Shown one piece after another: positions 1 to 12,902 of a DNA stretch of 64,000 bases. The DNA is from Syngnathus acus (lineage: Eukaryota > Chordata > Actinopteri > Syngnathiformes > Syngnathidae). The DNA lies in contig NC_051088.1 in the NCBI RefSeq assembly GCF_901709675.1, positions 10,938,193 to 11,002,192 on the forward strand. The letters are read 5' to 3'. Made by a program: the position numbers and the translations under genes. The notes under the pieces are model-generated. The model was given only the letters and a program-made list of their open reading frames with translations, ran no database searches and was not told the origin of the DNA. The first letter of the stretch is position 1. Every line of letters begins with the position of its first letter.

Positions 1-1017
1 TATTGTGGATTGTCATTTACGTTCATTTCATTAAACCACCCCTGATCTTTAAGATCGCGTCATAGCAATCACTCCCACCCAACAAAAACGTCAAACTCTT
101 TAATAACACCAAACTGATGACGACAGGGTGGTGATGCAACTTCAAGGCAACACTTACCAGAATTAACTTTGCCACGTCGAGTCATCGCCATAAAGTAGCT
201 TGATTAGCTGCAGGGACTTGGCGACACTCTGCAATCGGAAACTGACAGACGTGCAAAACATAGCCTAAGAGTTCGGTGAACCATGCTATAAATGTTGCCT
301 GAATGGGTGGTTAAATGTACAGAGGAAGTACCCGGTAAGATAATCGAATGTCGAATCCAGGTCTCATGGATGAACGGTGATTGCGCAACAGGTGCAAGCG
401 CAATATGTTTTGGAGCCTTGGGAAACCAATAGCTCCCAATCAAACCAGCAATGTTTCGATTGAGAATGAGAGAGATAAAGGTCAAAGACGAGAAATTGTT
501 TATTTTAATTAAAAAAATGCATTTCAAGGCCATTACTTTATTGCTTAATATCTTACTGGAGTTCATCAATTAGACAAAAAATGTAATTGAAGACAGTATA
601 TTGAGTTCTTTTATTTTTATATTTACTTACAATATAGTATTTACAATAAATCCGTTAGATTGAATCACAAATGAATAAAAGTGAAAATTTACTGGATCTA
701 TTTATGGGGAAAATGCTACAAATAAAATAATAGAAAATAATAGAAAAATAAAATCAATGACTAATAACGAATTGTGTATAATCATAATGAGATATTTAAT
801 ACAACAGATGTTAAATCAATATGAAAAAATACATCACAGATAGGAATTTATTTTAATATTTGCAAAATGTGCGCATGCGTTTTGAGCGTGCATGTGTGTG
901 TACAACACTTTGCATGTGGCTGTGATTATTTTCTAAAGTGTTCTATAAAAACTGTGTTGAAATGTGTCAATCACTGACCATTTTTTAAATCATAGTCTGT
1001 CTGTTCTTTCAGCTGCC

Positions 1018-3486
1018 ATGCAAATCTGGAAATTTTGTTTCTTGGTTCTTTTTACCCAAAGTTTGATACTTGCGGAGGAGGAGGATGATGTCACAGGTGA
1101 GTCCACGTGAGAGAACATGAGTTACTCGCATGCTAATTAATTAAACTTGGCAAAATGTGCTGCATGCTAAGTTGCCGATTGCTGTGTTGAGAAGTGTTAC
1201 TTACTGAGCGCGCCATCAAGCACACCTTTGACAAGGTAATGAACAGTGATCGTCTAACAAGTGCACGATGTGGCTGTCCAGTGGCTGAAGAAATCGGCGA
1301 GCATCAATTGACACGTCTGGCGGAGCTGCTGATGCCTTATGAGTGCAAGGAACTTCTGGAAGCACTTGCTGAATCAAAGGAAAAAATCAGTGCACATAGC
1401 AATATTGTCAAGAGAGACACCTCTTCATCTAAAGGTCAGCACTCAACTGATTTGACCATTGACACTGTGGAGTACAGGATTTAACCAAAGTTTAAAGACA
1501 CTGTTGTCCAGGATAGATGTTTAATCTATTCGGACATGGTTACAATGTTTTCCACTGGAGGAAACTGTCTTTGTTTTTAGATGTCTGATTTTACATTATG
1601 TACAGAACGTTTTATGCCGCTATGTTTTTTTACGTGTTGCAGAAAAAAGGACGTAAAAGCAACAGACAGTGAGATTTACTGAGGTCTTGTATGACATCTT
1701 ACATGTCAGTGGTTTCCCTCAGAAAATCTTTGGTCAAATTTTGCATTGTACAACCTCAAGGGCATTTGACTTCAGAGGTTCTCTTGTATCAAAATGTCTC
1801 CAGTGAACTTAGTAAATAAGCCCCATATATTTTGTGTTCTACCAGAGAGTGAGGCTGAATGTCGGAAGAAGCTGAAAGACATTCTTCATAAAAACAAGAT
1901 GGAGGCCTACTACGACCGACTCACTTGGGCCTTGCGCCACATCAATAGAGTTGACATCGCACTTGGTAAGAGTTTGCAAAGCCCGAGGGAAATCTATGCC
2001 AGCAATGTATAATGACAGACAGAGCAATTGTAAATGCTCTTCCACAAGAGGGTTGATGGTACAATAATAATGATAATAATATAAAAGCTCACAGTTAAGT
2101 AGACAATTAGCTATTCAAGGATAGGATCAGAGTCGTAAAATTGTTGCCTTCAGGGTTGCTGCTTTGCTCTGTTACATTTTATAATGTCGTTTTGGATTGC
2201 TTTCATGCGGGCCTACTGATGTAATAATCTTCAAATAAAAAGCTCTGACTTTGTTTGTACAATGTACCGTTGATAACAAACCTCACGAGGGGAAATCACA
2301 GCATGTCCCTCGACAAACGCAAATTGGAACACAGCCTCATCCGACTGCTCAGTGCTTGTATTTTTACAAGCGCTTGTTTAATCCGGTCAAGAATGCCTCC
2401 TTGAAGACTTTAAACAGCGGCATATAATTGCTCCATTACGCTGTGATTGGTTTTAATTGGCGCGTCAAGAATGGCATATTTTTTGCACACTGCCAGTTTC
2501 TGGCACGTGTTGTCGTCCGGCGTGGCCGAGACGAAGGTGTAAATGATCTGACGGAGGACTCTGTGGAATTGACGCGAGCCACACAAGAAAGCATCTGCTC
2601 CTTTCATCAGGAAAAAGGGAGGCGATGACAAGGCGAGGCACGAGGGAGATGGTGGTGTCTTTTATGAAAAACCCAGTGTGGATGCACAACATACCAATTA
2701 TGAACCATCATTAATAACAGTTGGCATGAGAGAAATTACCCACACCGGGTCTAACTGAGTTAAAGGCCACACCATGCAGGATTTACACAGATGCAGTTTT
2801 GGCATTTCAGTCATCATATTTTTTCCCCACAGAGCTGAGCAAGAACATCAACCAGGATAAAATTTTAAACCTGAAACGGTATGCTGAAGGCTATCATGAC
2901 CTTGTCAAGTCCGTACACTTCCAAGAAGCAGAACCGGAAACAGGCCAACCCAAAAGACTGAAAAGAGGTGAGTGATTGTGCGTTAAGGGGAATCGGAGCA
3001 CAGGCTGACGTTGAATACGATTCATTTTGGGATTCTGGTTGACCTCAGATTGACTCAAATTCAGCTAGTTTAACCATGGGGAATAGAAATAAATAATCTT
3101 GGTGATTTTGCCGAAATCGTAAAAAGCTATGTTATCCGATTAAAAACAAGCACACCACCGTAAATGGGAAACGTACATCACATATACTTTACTCACCAAT
3201 AAATAACCATTCATATGTGGATGTTTTTCGGTTGGTGTTAGCGTCCGATTTGACTCAGCGTGACCTCGATCTTATTGTGGAGCGACGCCCAATGCCTGAG
3301 TACTCCAAGGGCCCTTTAGATGTGGCACTCCCTCTTCTCTATGGGATCCTGTTGGGCTTCATGGGAACCTTTCTGGCCGCCGTCTCCACACTCTACCTTG
3401 TCTTGTGTATTTCACGTCAGAGCCAGAAGAGACGTCCACCCCGCGTTAGCTGCCTCCCTAGTTATGAGATAATGATTGAGAATTAG
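1018..3486 (+). CDS. tmdd1: tmdd1-like single-pass membrane protein with death-like domain
   Basis: Five coding exons: 1018-1096, 1192-1434 (acceptor at 1195 is also in phase), 1846-1965, 2833-2967 and 3242-3486, ending in TAG. All introns are phase 1 with GT-AG ends, and the total is 822 nt (273 aa). Residues 1-20 form a signal peptide (MQIWKFCFLVLF start). Exons 2-4 encode a charged helical region with the paired cysteines CGC and conserved-looking leucines, consistent with a death-like fold. A basic QPKRLKRG stretch ends exon 4. Residues about 221-249 form one transmembrane helix, followed by a short basic tail. There is an acceptor-like site (ttctttcag) six bases before the ATG, so a 5' untranslated exon probably lies upstream. 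The name rests on architecture (signal peptide, death-like domain, C-terminal TM) and remembered resemblance to vertebrate TMDD1; the exon structure is surer than the name. Its function is not known to me. Confidence 0.62.
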
Positions 3487-3546
3487 TCAAGGCTATTATT
3501 GTGACTGGACATGTAGGCGATATGCACTAAAATACTCTACGTAGCA

Positions 3547-3552
3547 AATAAA
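3547..3552 (+). terminator. candidate poly(A) signal of tmdd1
   Basis: AATAAA lies about 60 bp after the stop codon of the tmdd1-like gene. The position is typical for a short 3' UTR. Confidence 0.6.
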
Positions 3553-6500
3553 GCAGCTTCCACATGAATGACGTCGTTGGCAAAGCAGTGTTTTTGTGTA
3601 CATTGTGTAGCAAGGCTGCAGATTGAGTGTTTTGGCTCACCCGTGGCTTGGTGACTCGGGGCTGACAGATGCACTGGAACCAGGCCCTGGCGCCAAAGGT
3701 TGTTCCGGTGTTACTGTGATGGTGACGGCGGCTTTGTGCCCGTCTGGCATGGAAGAGTGCTAATTATGCAGCCATTGCGCATGCTTGCCACCAAGCCTGT
3801 AGATAACCACATGATTTTTTTTGAATTGTAGTGAAGAACTAGATGCACTAGACCTAGATTGTGAATTTCATATTGGATTTTATGGACCATAACTTGATAT
3901 GATTTTCACAGTTTGTTCATAATGCAGTTAACATTTAGGTTATCTCTCATTTAATGTCAATTTTTGTACTGTTACAAATGGCAGTCAAATAAAAGCTAAA
4001 TAGTAGTCATTTTTTGCACACAGAGTAACCTTCAGACTTAGTAGGAAACGAAAAAGGTCTGGAAAAGCCTACGTGACACCCCAACTTTGTTTTGGGTTCA
4101 GTGTTTAAACGTTGAACAGGTTATAGGTCACATTAATAGTAGAACGTTTTGAGATGTGACATTATTTACGCAAATACCTGCCATTATTTACGCAAATACC
4201 TGGCATTTCAAAAAGGGTGTGTAGACTTTTTATATGCACTGGCAATATCCGTCATGATGACTATAGTACACGTGTCCCAACCTGTACGTCATCCAAGAGT
4301 GAGCCCTATCGCATTTCATGTGTACCGTGGACGACATCTTGAAGTACGGCACGACTTTCAACACTACCAATCACAACTTCATGAGTATGATCGATGGGAA
4401 CTGCTGCCCATCACAAGGATGTCTACAGATGACTTATACGGCAGCTATTTTGAAAATCACATCAATTGTTCGCCATGTGTTCCACAGGGGACAAAATGGA
4501 ATAAGTCATGTCAACCAAGAACGACGTACGAATGTTTGTCATGCGTCTGCTATGTTTGATGACTGATGTGTTTTGTCTCCCGTGGTGCCTAGCAAAAACA
4601 GACAAAAAATAGTTTTATTGATACTCAGACTGACAGAAGTTTCCAGGGTTTGCCTTATACATCAATCCAAGTTGTATTTTGAAAACAATAGCCGCATTGC
4701 TCTTTGAAATGTGGCTTTATCACTTCAGATGATTCCTCAAGCAGCAAGCCTGCTCTGCGACAAGCTTGCAAATGAAAAAACAATGATGGCACTAGTACAA
4801 GGTTCCCACTAACTACAACAGGGCCATTCAATGTGATGATGAGTTGTAATTTTCCTAATCCCATGACATCTTTACCTGCTGTGAGCGCAGCGACGGGGAA
4901 TAATGAACTCCACGCTCCAAGAATTTGCAGGTGCCACTCTAGGCCTGGATGATGCCTTTCTTCTTGAGTCCGACCGAGGTCCCAGCAGGACACTCCTGTT
5001 GGATGAAAATGACAATATTTGACTTTGGAAAGACGGAACAATGGGCACTTTCACACACAGGTGGCTGCCACGCCGTCTTTTCAGATGCATCATTAGAGGC
5101 CGAGCGCCATGAGAGGCAGAACGATTGTCACGCAAAGATCAAGCAGTTGCCGATGTCACGCATGATCAGAGAAAGAAGCTGACACTGAATTGACATTTAC
5201 ACTGGCAGGCGGCACGCGCGCCTCACCCCCCTGTCTATTTCCACGTAAAGCACTTTTTAGATTTGTGTGGTTATTTGCTTTGGTTATTTTGCAGTCGGTG
5301 CAGCAGCTGGAAGTTATCAAAGTGGATTCTGCATAGATGGCATCCATCTCTTGTCACTCAAGGAGTCATGTATCTTGTAAAAAAAATGAAGTATGCAAGT
5401 TCTGGATGAGCAGAGGTTGAGCGCTCAGGGGCAAGGCCTCAAGGGGGTGTTTAGTGGAAGCGAAGGTTTTAATTTCACACTCCCCTTCCGTTTGCATCTT
5501 CATTTGCAGGGCAACTGAGGTGCGTCATTCCCCGCTAAGCAAGCACTCTTCCTTTGCTCAATATATATGGATCACAGGAAAATAGATCACAAAACTTTGA
5601 GAAGCCTTTTTGCTTTCAAATAGCTCCAGCTGCGGCATTAAACTTTTGTTTTTCACGATTTCCTTCAGGGTTAAACTCGGACGAGAGAAAGATTTTACGG
5701 TTATACCACAGTGACACCCTGTGGGTATGTTTGGTCACTACAGCAGAAAAAGGGAGTTGAGTTTGCCATCAATTGTGTAATCCAATTAATAGATTTAAGG
5801 GCCTTTGTTATGGTCTAAATTTGGCACTCATCATCATCGCTTGGTGATCCAACAGAACCACATCTCTGCAAACGCAGACGCGCCCTACTGAGGCCATTAA
5901 ACCAGGCCAGTTATTAACGGAATCTGAGACAAATGAAAGCCTTGGCAGAGTCCGACCCTCAGAGGAAACAAATGTGACCCCAAATCCATACACGCACTGC
6001 TTGAAAGCATATGAGCTCCTTATAGCTGGACTTCTAGCTGGCCCCCCTTCTTAAAATCCAATAAAGAGCCTGAGATGTTTTGTTAAATGAGTTGATGGGA
6101 TGATAAAAGTTCCCAATGAACATGTTTTATAAAACATCCCAGATCAATTAGTATCAAATGAAGCTAGTATGTTTTTGTAAAAGTCAAATATAAAGCAGTT
6201 GTATTTTATATGAACATGACTCATAATCTAAAAAAACACTTCTGTAGATGCATTCATGCAGACTGAAATGACACAACATAAATGAATACATGCAGGCGTC
6301 ATATTGGCTCTCAAACAAACCATATGCTGACACTGCATAATCTGAATGCGGCTGTTTTATCAGTCATTCTGGGATGTTCTCATGCTCTCATGATGAGAAA
6401 ACAGTCATTCATTAAGCTTCTTGAAGGCACTCTGCTTTTGAATATTAACAACAAAATGGTTTGAGATATTCCCTGGGCCCGTCATCATGCAAGCCGCACT

Positions 6501-9163
6501 CAAACAATCCCCCATGACTCAACTCTCTGACACCACACCATTAGTCTCACTAATAGTAGCGAACCACCAGGCGTGTCAGTGAATTCAAAACATAAATCTC
6601 GAGGCTCAAATTACTGAAGGGGACCGTGTTAATTAAACCATTGCATCAATGAATGAGCAAGGGGTGGAAAATATAAAGCAGTCATTTATGTCATTGTGTA
6701 TGTTCGCAGGAGAGGAAAAATATGTGCGCTAGGCAACCGTAAATGTTGAATTATTTGTGCAATGACATCGGTGATGACAACAAGTGTGACAAGGCAGCAA
6801 CTATTCAAATAAATGTTTTCAAGGATGGGGAGGGGGGGGCAAGTGTATAAACATGAACAATTGACAGCCCTGACATGAAAAAAAGGGCATTCTTTTGCTA
6901 TTCTGTGTGGAAGGGGATATTTATTTATTGTTAGTATTTGTTTGTTTGTTTGGTTTTGTTATCGGTTCTATGGAATTTAGATCTGGATTCAATTTCTCCA
7001 GCTCTTTGCTTTAAGACACTTTGGGGGCTATCTTCCTGTTTCACAATTCTAAACTCCATAGCTCGACCAAATGCAGCGATGAGAGATTTGCAATCGTAAA
7101 TATTGAAAACCTTAACATTGTTGATCGTCAGCCCTAACCATTTTTCAAGCAATCACTCTTAACACACACCCCACACCATCTTTCAGCGATATCAGGATTT
7201 TGATGGTTTTGTAATGGTAACTTCCCTGATTCTTATAAAGCAAGCAAGTCATTTTCAAACATGAGCGCTCAGAGAATGATTTGCAAATGATTAAATCAAA
7301 CATGCACGTTTAGTTAAGTGATGAGCGACTTGTGGAGGCACAAATTCAAGCTGATGGTCACAGAAGCCTTGTAATCACTTGTGAAGCCAATTTCCCACTG
7401 AGAGGAAGCGGTGCACAGCAGTAGGTGTTGCCAGAATACTTTAAAATGATTTGTTAATAGCCTCATAAATTCACCGGCAGCACTCCGGTGAAAACCTTTA
7501 AGCCTGCTAAGTTACAAGCGGCTAGAGCGCCTCCCACATGACTAAACTAGAAAGGCAGTAAACCTTGTGGTCTGAGGAAAAAATAATCTGTCCAACCTTG
7601 TTTAGGAGCTGAATTGTTTTATTATTAGTCAGAGACAACATACATGGAATTAAGTAATGTACCTTTGCATGTTCTCATTCACAAAATTTTAAAATGATAC
7701 ATCTTCCAGTTTTCACCTTCAGCATAGAGTGACACACATGGATAGCAGGCAAAACAACGAATGTAAGGTTTTGGAAGTTATGTCTGCAAACAATAGCGTC
7801 GATATTAAAGTGCATTCGGCATTCATCCAAGTCTATACAGGACAAATATGAGGGCGGCTCTCCTCCTGCGGGAGCTTAAAAGGAACTTGCACGGCGCTAC
7901 TATATGGTCACACAACACAATGAGGGTGCAAAATTATACATAGAATCTTAAGATTAAAATGCGTGGTTTTTTTTTTTATAATCCATCAAGATAATTTAAT
8001 TTGAAGCTTAAAACAGATGGATTCTTGCAAAGACTTTATACGACATATCTGACTTGGCCTTTAGGTGAGACACTACTCAATATGTGCTTGGCCTTTGCTT
8101 TGACATACTGTAAAAGTAAAGCACAGAATCACCGCAAAGAAAATTGCTCGCCTATGAGCAGAGAGTCCCAAGATTTTGTTCACACAGACCAACAAAATGT
8201 ACGTATGCATGCCAATACAAGAAGTTGACAAGGTCATCGTGTAAGCAACACTACACACAGGCACACCAACAGTTAATGCTTGCTTGCTTACTTGTCCAAA
8301 AATACCAGTTAGCACGACTTTCGTCAATACGTAGGGTGGTTTAAAATGTGAACACAGAAGAATAATACATAAATAATACAAAGATAAAACATTACATAGT
8401 TTAGGCTTTTGGCAATGGTGTCCTTGTTTGATGATCAACATACATCCAATGTAGCATATTTTTAATGATATTTGCTTCTGTTTTTGAAGAATTTGGAGGT
8501 TTTAAAAAATAAATCCGCAAATGTATTACAATGGGTGTCGGTTATAGATGGGCTTTCACTATTCGCCGACCCGTTCTGTATTTTTGATTCCAAGATTTTA
8601 ATTTGTACTGCCGTGACACGTATCATAATATAATTGTGGCAGCCAAGTCCCCCCCCCCCCAAAAAAAACAAAACAAATATCAAGATCAGAATGGCGTCAC
8701 TTCAACCCATACAGTGTAAATACAGAGTCATGACTCTATTAAACACATTAGAAATTGAAGTACATCAAGTAACTTTCAAAAAAACATTGCTTACGGTGCC
8801 CTTTGTTTTTTTGGCTGATATACTGACAGTTTTCAAATGCTGTTTCTGGAAAAATACAAGCAAAAAACAGCCATTAATGGTTTTCTGAGAACAAGCAAAT
8901 TTCATTGGGGCAGCATGTTCTGAAACCAGCCAGGATGGTGATTTTTCTTTTTTTTTTTTTTTTTAAATGTAACAGAAACTAGCCTTGAGGTTGAGACATG
9001 CACTCGAGAACAAGAAGTGTGTTAGTTTCAACATATGTTAATACAATGACACGAGCGCAACTCTTGGTGGTCAAAGCCAAGGCGACTATCACCTAAAATC
9101 CTTACGTTCCAAAAAAGTCTTCAAGGCCCAATCCAGAGAACCCTCAAAGTCTGTCGCATCCAA
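3553..9163. other. intergenic / slc48a1 3' UTR region, no further gene seen
   Basis: No open frame here shows family motifs, flanking splice sites or plausible length; the longest (4149-4559) reads as chance. The part nearest 9163 is presumably the 3' UTR of minus-strand slc48a1. TTTATT at 7618-7623 (AATAAA on the minus strand) is one possible poly(A) signal, though unproven. Homopolymers occur at 8649-8660 (C) and near 8948-8964 (T). Confidence 0.5.
4160..4203. repeat. 22-bp tandem duplication
   Basis: Two head-to-tail copies of a 22-bp unit starting CATTATTTACGC occur at 4160-4181 and 4182-4203, differing only at the last base. This suggests recent slippage or duplication. Confidence 0.85.
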
Positions 9164-10338
9164 CTAAAAATCGCTGAGGATGCTGATGTCTGCAAACTCC
9201 TGCCGATATCGAAACGAGTACATGACAAGGAGGGAGGCCCACTTGAGGGTAATGAAGCTCCACACGCACGACAGGTACAGACTCCTTGGGTCAGTCACAG
9301 CTGCAACACACAAAAACATTTAAACTCCGCTTGTTGCCCTTAACATAAGCCATGTGGTGGAAGGCTCTTACATTGCTTCTGCGTGATAGCCAGCGTCAAG
9401 AAGGTGATGAAAGCGGTCACGGCCAGGACACTGAAGAGCAAACCCACGCAGATAAAGAGCTTGAGGCCTTTGAGCCATGTGCGCCAGTAGTCCTGGAGGT
9501 ACATGATGTGTGTGACCAAAGCCCAGACAGCCAACACTCCTGTCAGGCACAAATCAAAACACATTCAATGGAAACATTGGAAAACAGCATGCTATTTAAA
9601 GATGTGTTCTTTTGAGCTTTGCAGATGCCGTAGAATAGATGTATCCCGACTAGGCCTTTTGTGCAAAGACAGTAGGATAAGAGGTCAAAGAGTCCTCTAT
9701 CTGAGAAAACTATATATAGATGCTACACATGATCAATGGAGAAAAGTATTTTCAAACGTTGAATAAATTACACAAACCTTTATGGAATTTTCGCACACAT
9801 TTAGTGAATTATCTTGTAACTGTGCCACAGCAAATTGGACATAAACAGCACAACACGTTAATGGGTTTGGGGGGGCTTAGTAAACAAGAGACCCTAAAAT
9901 AATGTTTTAAATTGAGTGAGGGAAGCATACTATTTGGTCTTGCATACGATTTGGTCATGTTGTGAGAAATGAGACAAGCCTGATTGTGAGCAAACTATAC
10001 ACATAACAGTATACTACAAACCTTTAGCTATTTTAAATAAAATTAAAGATTCTCCAAGACATACTGTCCCTGCTGTTTTCAATACCACGCAGGTTACAGT
10101 ACTTTCGTGAAGACACATTTTAGGACGTTGGGTTATAGTTTTGTCTGAACAGGTCTTGATATATTGTTCAATATAATTAAAGAAAAACATACTGACACGT
10201 TGACGTACCTGAGAGGCCTCCCATAGCCGCCGTCCATGGCTGATGATAGACAATATTCCACACCAAAAAAGCCGATAGTCCAACCAAGGCACCGAAACTA
10301 GCATAGCCTATGCTGATGTGTATTCTTCTGAAGACCAT
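9164..10338 (-). CDS. slc48a1: haem transporter HRG1 (SLC48A1)
   Basis: Coding exons on the minus strand: 10209-10338, 9372-9539 and 9164-9300 (435 nt, 144 aa plus TAG); the human protein has 146 aa. The product moves haem out of endosomes and lysosomes into the cytosol. Four membrane helices are visible at about residues 10-30, 38-58, 73-95 and 106-127. Family hallmarks are [30 protein letters not shown] and the C-terminal ADISILSDF, which carries the endolysosomal sorting signal. His54 aligns with human His56, implicated in haem handling. Start 10338 was chosen by length agreement with the family; an in-frame ATG at 10404 would add 22 residues. Donors GTACGT and GTAAGA pair with CAG acceptors. 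It is divergent from rapgef3, with about 5.6 kb between the start codons. Confidence 0.96.
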
Positions 10339-10828
10339 GTCAGTCGAACGACCGCCTTGGACGCGCTTGTTAAGAGATAATGCGGTGTTTATTTCTAAAA
10401 ACACTTTGCTGCTAAGTAAGCTAGCCTCATCGCCAGCTTATCACAACATTATGTAAGTCGATAGCCCCAATGCTAACGACGGGGATCGGTTATTAACATT
10501 AACACGGAACAATCACGGGAGCGAGCAAAATGTTGTTTACGTCAACGCAGGTAGCGATCGAGTTAAATACCAAAACGGGTCTTGGAATTTCACGTAATAA
10601 CATCCAATGTGAGCAAAGGAGATAGAAACAACACTGCGGCGAGATGGAGAAACGAGAGTATTTCCGGTTTCCGCCACAAAGATGACACACTCACAGCAAG
10701 AGAGAGATGCTCCCTGCAGTCTTGCAACATGAAAAGGAAAAAAATTCAGCTTTATCTGTTAGACATCTGTCTTTACATCACTAGGATTACTATGACAAAC
10801 ACGTATCAGACCATGTTCTGCAAGATTG

Positions 10829-10916
10829 TGTTGCACGGTGTTGTTCCACTCAAACCAATAACTATGTTTTATGTTGCATGATGTTGTTCCACTCAAACCA
10901 ATAACTGTTTGAATCA
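10829..10916. repeat. 44-bp imperfect tandem duplication
   Basis: The unit begins GTTGCACGGTGTTGTTCCAC at 10829 and repeats about 44 bp later with three or four changes. Both copies share CACTCAAACCAATAACT. It lies upstream of slc48a1 and is non-coding. Confidence 0.8.
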
Positions 10917-11064
10917 GTTTACAATGGCGTATTAATTTCAGATGACAAGAGGAGCCACATGCTACACTGTCCCTGTCAAGTGTTGGACAAAATAATGGAC
11001 CATATTGTTTTCGGTCTTGGATTAAGAAAAACAACATGACTTGTGTTTTTTTAATATGTAAGTC

Positions 11065-11125
11065 AGGGGTCACCAACATTGTGTCTGTGGGCACCAGGTG
11101 GCCCCAGGAGATCACATGAGTGGGC
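11065..11125 (+). repeat. hAT-like transposon fragment
   Basis: The stretch starts CAGGGGTCACCAACATTG and continues with a gggcaccaggtggcccc motif, resembling the end of dispersed hAT-family elements common in vertebrates. Only one end is recognisable. The assignment is from memory of the terminal motif. Confidence 0.4.
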
Positions 11126-11778
11126 CTGGTATTAAAGCGATACCTCTGAGTAATTTTTAGTGGTTAGTAGAAATGGAACGTGCGTTCCTTGGAATGTTGC
11201 GATCATTTGAGAGAATGTTTTGAGAGGTTTATAGAAATAAGTCATCATCATGAAGAAATAATTTACATTTATCCGTTTCCATACATGGTACATGTTTTCA
11301 ATTATTTTTACTGTATTTTATTTTTTTCCAAATGTGTTCATTTGTTTGTTATTCATCTTGATTTTGTAAGTGGTGAGTGGTGGGACGCCCACTATTGACC
11401 AGCTGAGGCAGCTCCGAACTGTTTCCCCAAAATGCAAAGCTAGAATAAATTTTGTCCCGCTCTGTATAATGCATCTATGTCTTTCTTAGCTTTAACTCAA
11501 GTTGCATAACCGAGGCCTGCCATGTGAAAGCTAATGCCTTATGCCCTCGAGGCTAACTATTCACAGCCAATCAGAGGAAGGCCATCTGCAGTAACTCTGC
11601 TCACAGATCACGCGGCCTTGTTTGTCTGGAGAGTTATCTTTCTGTCATATAGGATGGAACGGAAGAAATGGAGGAAGCACTGCTAAAAATTTGGAAACCT
11701 ATGGACAAGCAGAAGAATGTCAGGAGGTCACCCACGGTGAGTCAATGATTCTCTTCTACTTTGGTAAAATGTTTGAGT

Positions 11779-12243
11779 TAGGGCTGCTCAATTAAGCGAA
11801 TTTTAATCATAATCACGATTTTGACTCCAGACAATCTCAAAATTCATATAATCGAGGACAACTTGGTGATTCCGTTCTGAGACGTGGAGATCCTGCCCAT
11901 ATTTAACAGGCAGTGTTGTACCTCAACGCATTCAATGAATGAAATCTCATGAACTTGTTCATATTTTGGAGGAACGTGAAGTGAACGTAGTGCATTTTTG
12001 CTCGTTGGGACGTTTTTGTGAACACGCTCATTTTGGGGCCATTGAATGGTTTTGAACAGCACTTTTGTTCAAAGATGCCAGGTTTTGTCGTCTTCGACTT
12101 CAAAATAAAGCCCAGCTAAACACAAAGTAAACAAGGCTTAAATTGGCAGGGGAAAAGGATGACAGATGCTCCATTCAATGATTGGGGGAATATTGAACAG
12201 AACAATCGTGATTATGATTTTTACCCATAATCGAACAGCCCTA
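11779..12243. mobile_element. non-autonomous hAT-like MITE
   Basis: A 465-bp element with terminal inverted repeats of about 40 bp. It begins TAGGGCTGCTCAATTAAGC and ends CATAATCGAACAGCCCTA, and both arms contain AATCATAATCACGATT. Flanking 8-mers GTTTGAGT (11771-11778) and GTATAAGT (12244-12251) match at six of eight positions, which fits a decayed 8-bp target duplication of the hAT type. No transposase is present. Confidence 0.75.
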
Positions 12244-12422
12244 GTATAAGTGACTTTGGCAACAAATTCCTCTGTAACTTTAAATCATGTCTTGCAATTA
12301 AAAAAAAAGAGTTTTTGCAAGAGATAGAATTGACTCAGTTTGACTCATTAGTGTCAGTGAAAGTGACTTTTGTTAGTGTTGGATCTTTTAAAACTGTATT
12401 GATGCATATTATTGTCAATATA

Positions 12423-12860
12423 CCGTAATTTTCCATGTAAAATACGCTAATTAAGCTGTGAATTGAAACTAATAGGTAGAGAACTGAACTCTCGCTCTTT
12501 AGATAGCCGACGTGTCTTGCGCATCCGTTCTGCGCATACTGTCATGGCGGCCTCCATATGATATCCGGTCTGCGATGGAGATTAAAAAACAAACAATATT
12601 TGACAATAACACACCATCAAGGATTGCACCATCGCATCAAACGATGTGTCGTCAATTATGAATTTTACTGACTAAGTGTGTTGGGCAGGATGGCTGAATG
12701 CGATGCGCGATTGACAACAAACAAGAAGAAAGGTGTGATTTCAAGTTTTATTTCGAGGGAGATTTTCTTCAAAAATTGTTGTACCCATGCATAATGCGCA
12801 CCCCAGATTTTAGGACAATAAATTAGTTACATTTTGCACATTATGCATGGAAAAACACGG
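12423..12860. mobile_element. MITE with TA target duplication (Tc1/mariner-like)
   Basis: A 438-bp non-coding element flanked by TA on both sides. The left end is CCGTAATTTTCCATGTAAAA. The right end, read in reverse complement, is CCGTGTTTTTCCATGCATAA, giving imperfect inverted repeats. The sub-terminal TGCATAATGCGCACCCCAGA motif is a dispersed fish repeat I recognise. It has no coding capacity. Confidence 0.7.
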
Positions 12861-12870
12861 TATTACTTTA

Positions 12871-12902
12871 TACACACATACACACGCACACACACACACA
12901 CT
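12871..12902. repeat. (CA)n microsatellite
   Basis: A short run of CA dinucleotides with single interruptions, directly beside the end of the preceding MITE. Confidence 0.85.

Noticed and set aside
1-1017. Open frame at 204-569 (minus) and AT-rich flank as a gene
   Set aside because: No motif or splice evidence; probably upstream flank and 5' untranslated region of the tmdd1-like gene.
4149-4559. 136-codon open frame as a possible small gene
   Set aside because: No family motifs, no Kozak or splice support, and it contains the 22-bp tandem duplication; reads as chance sequence between genes.
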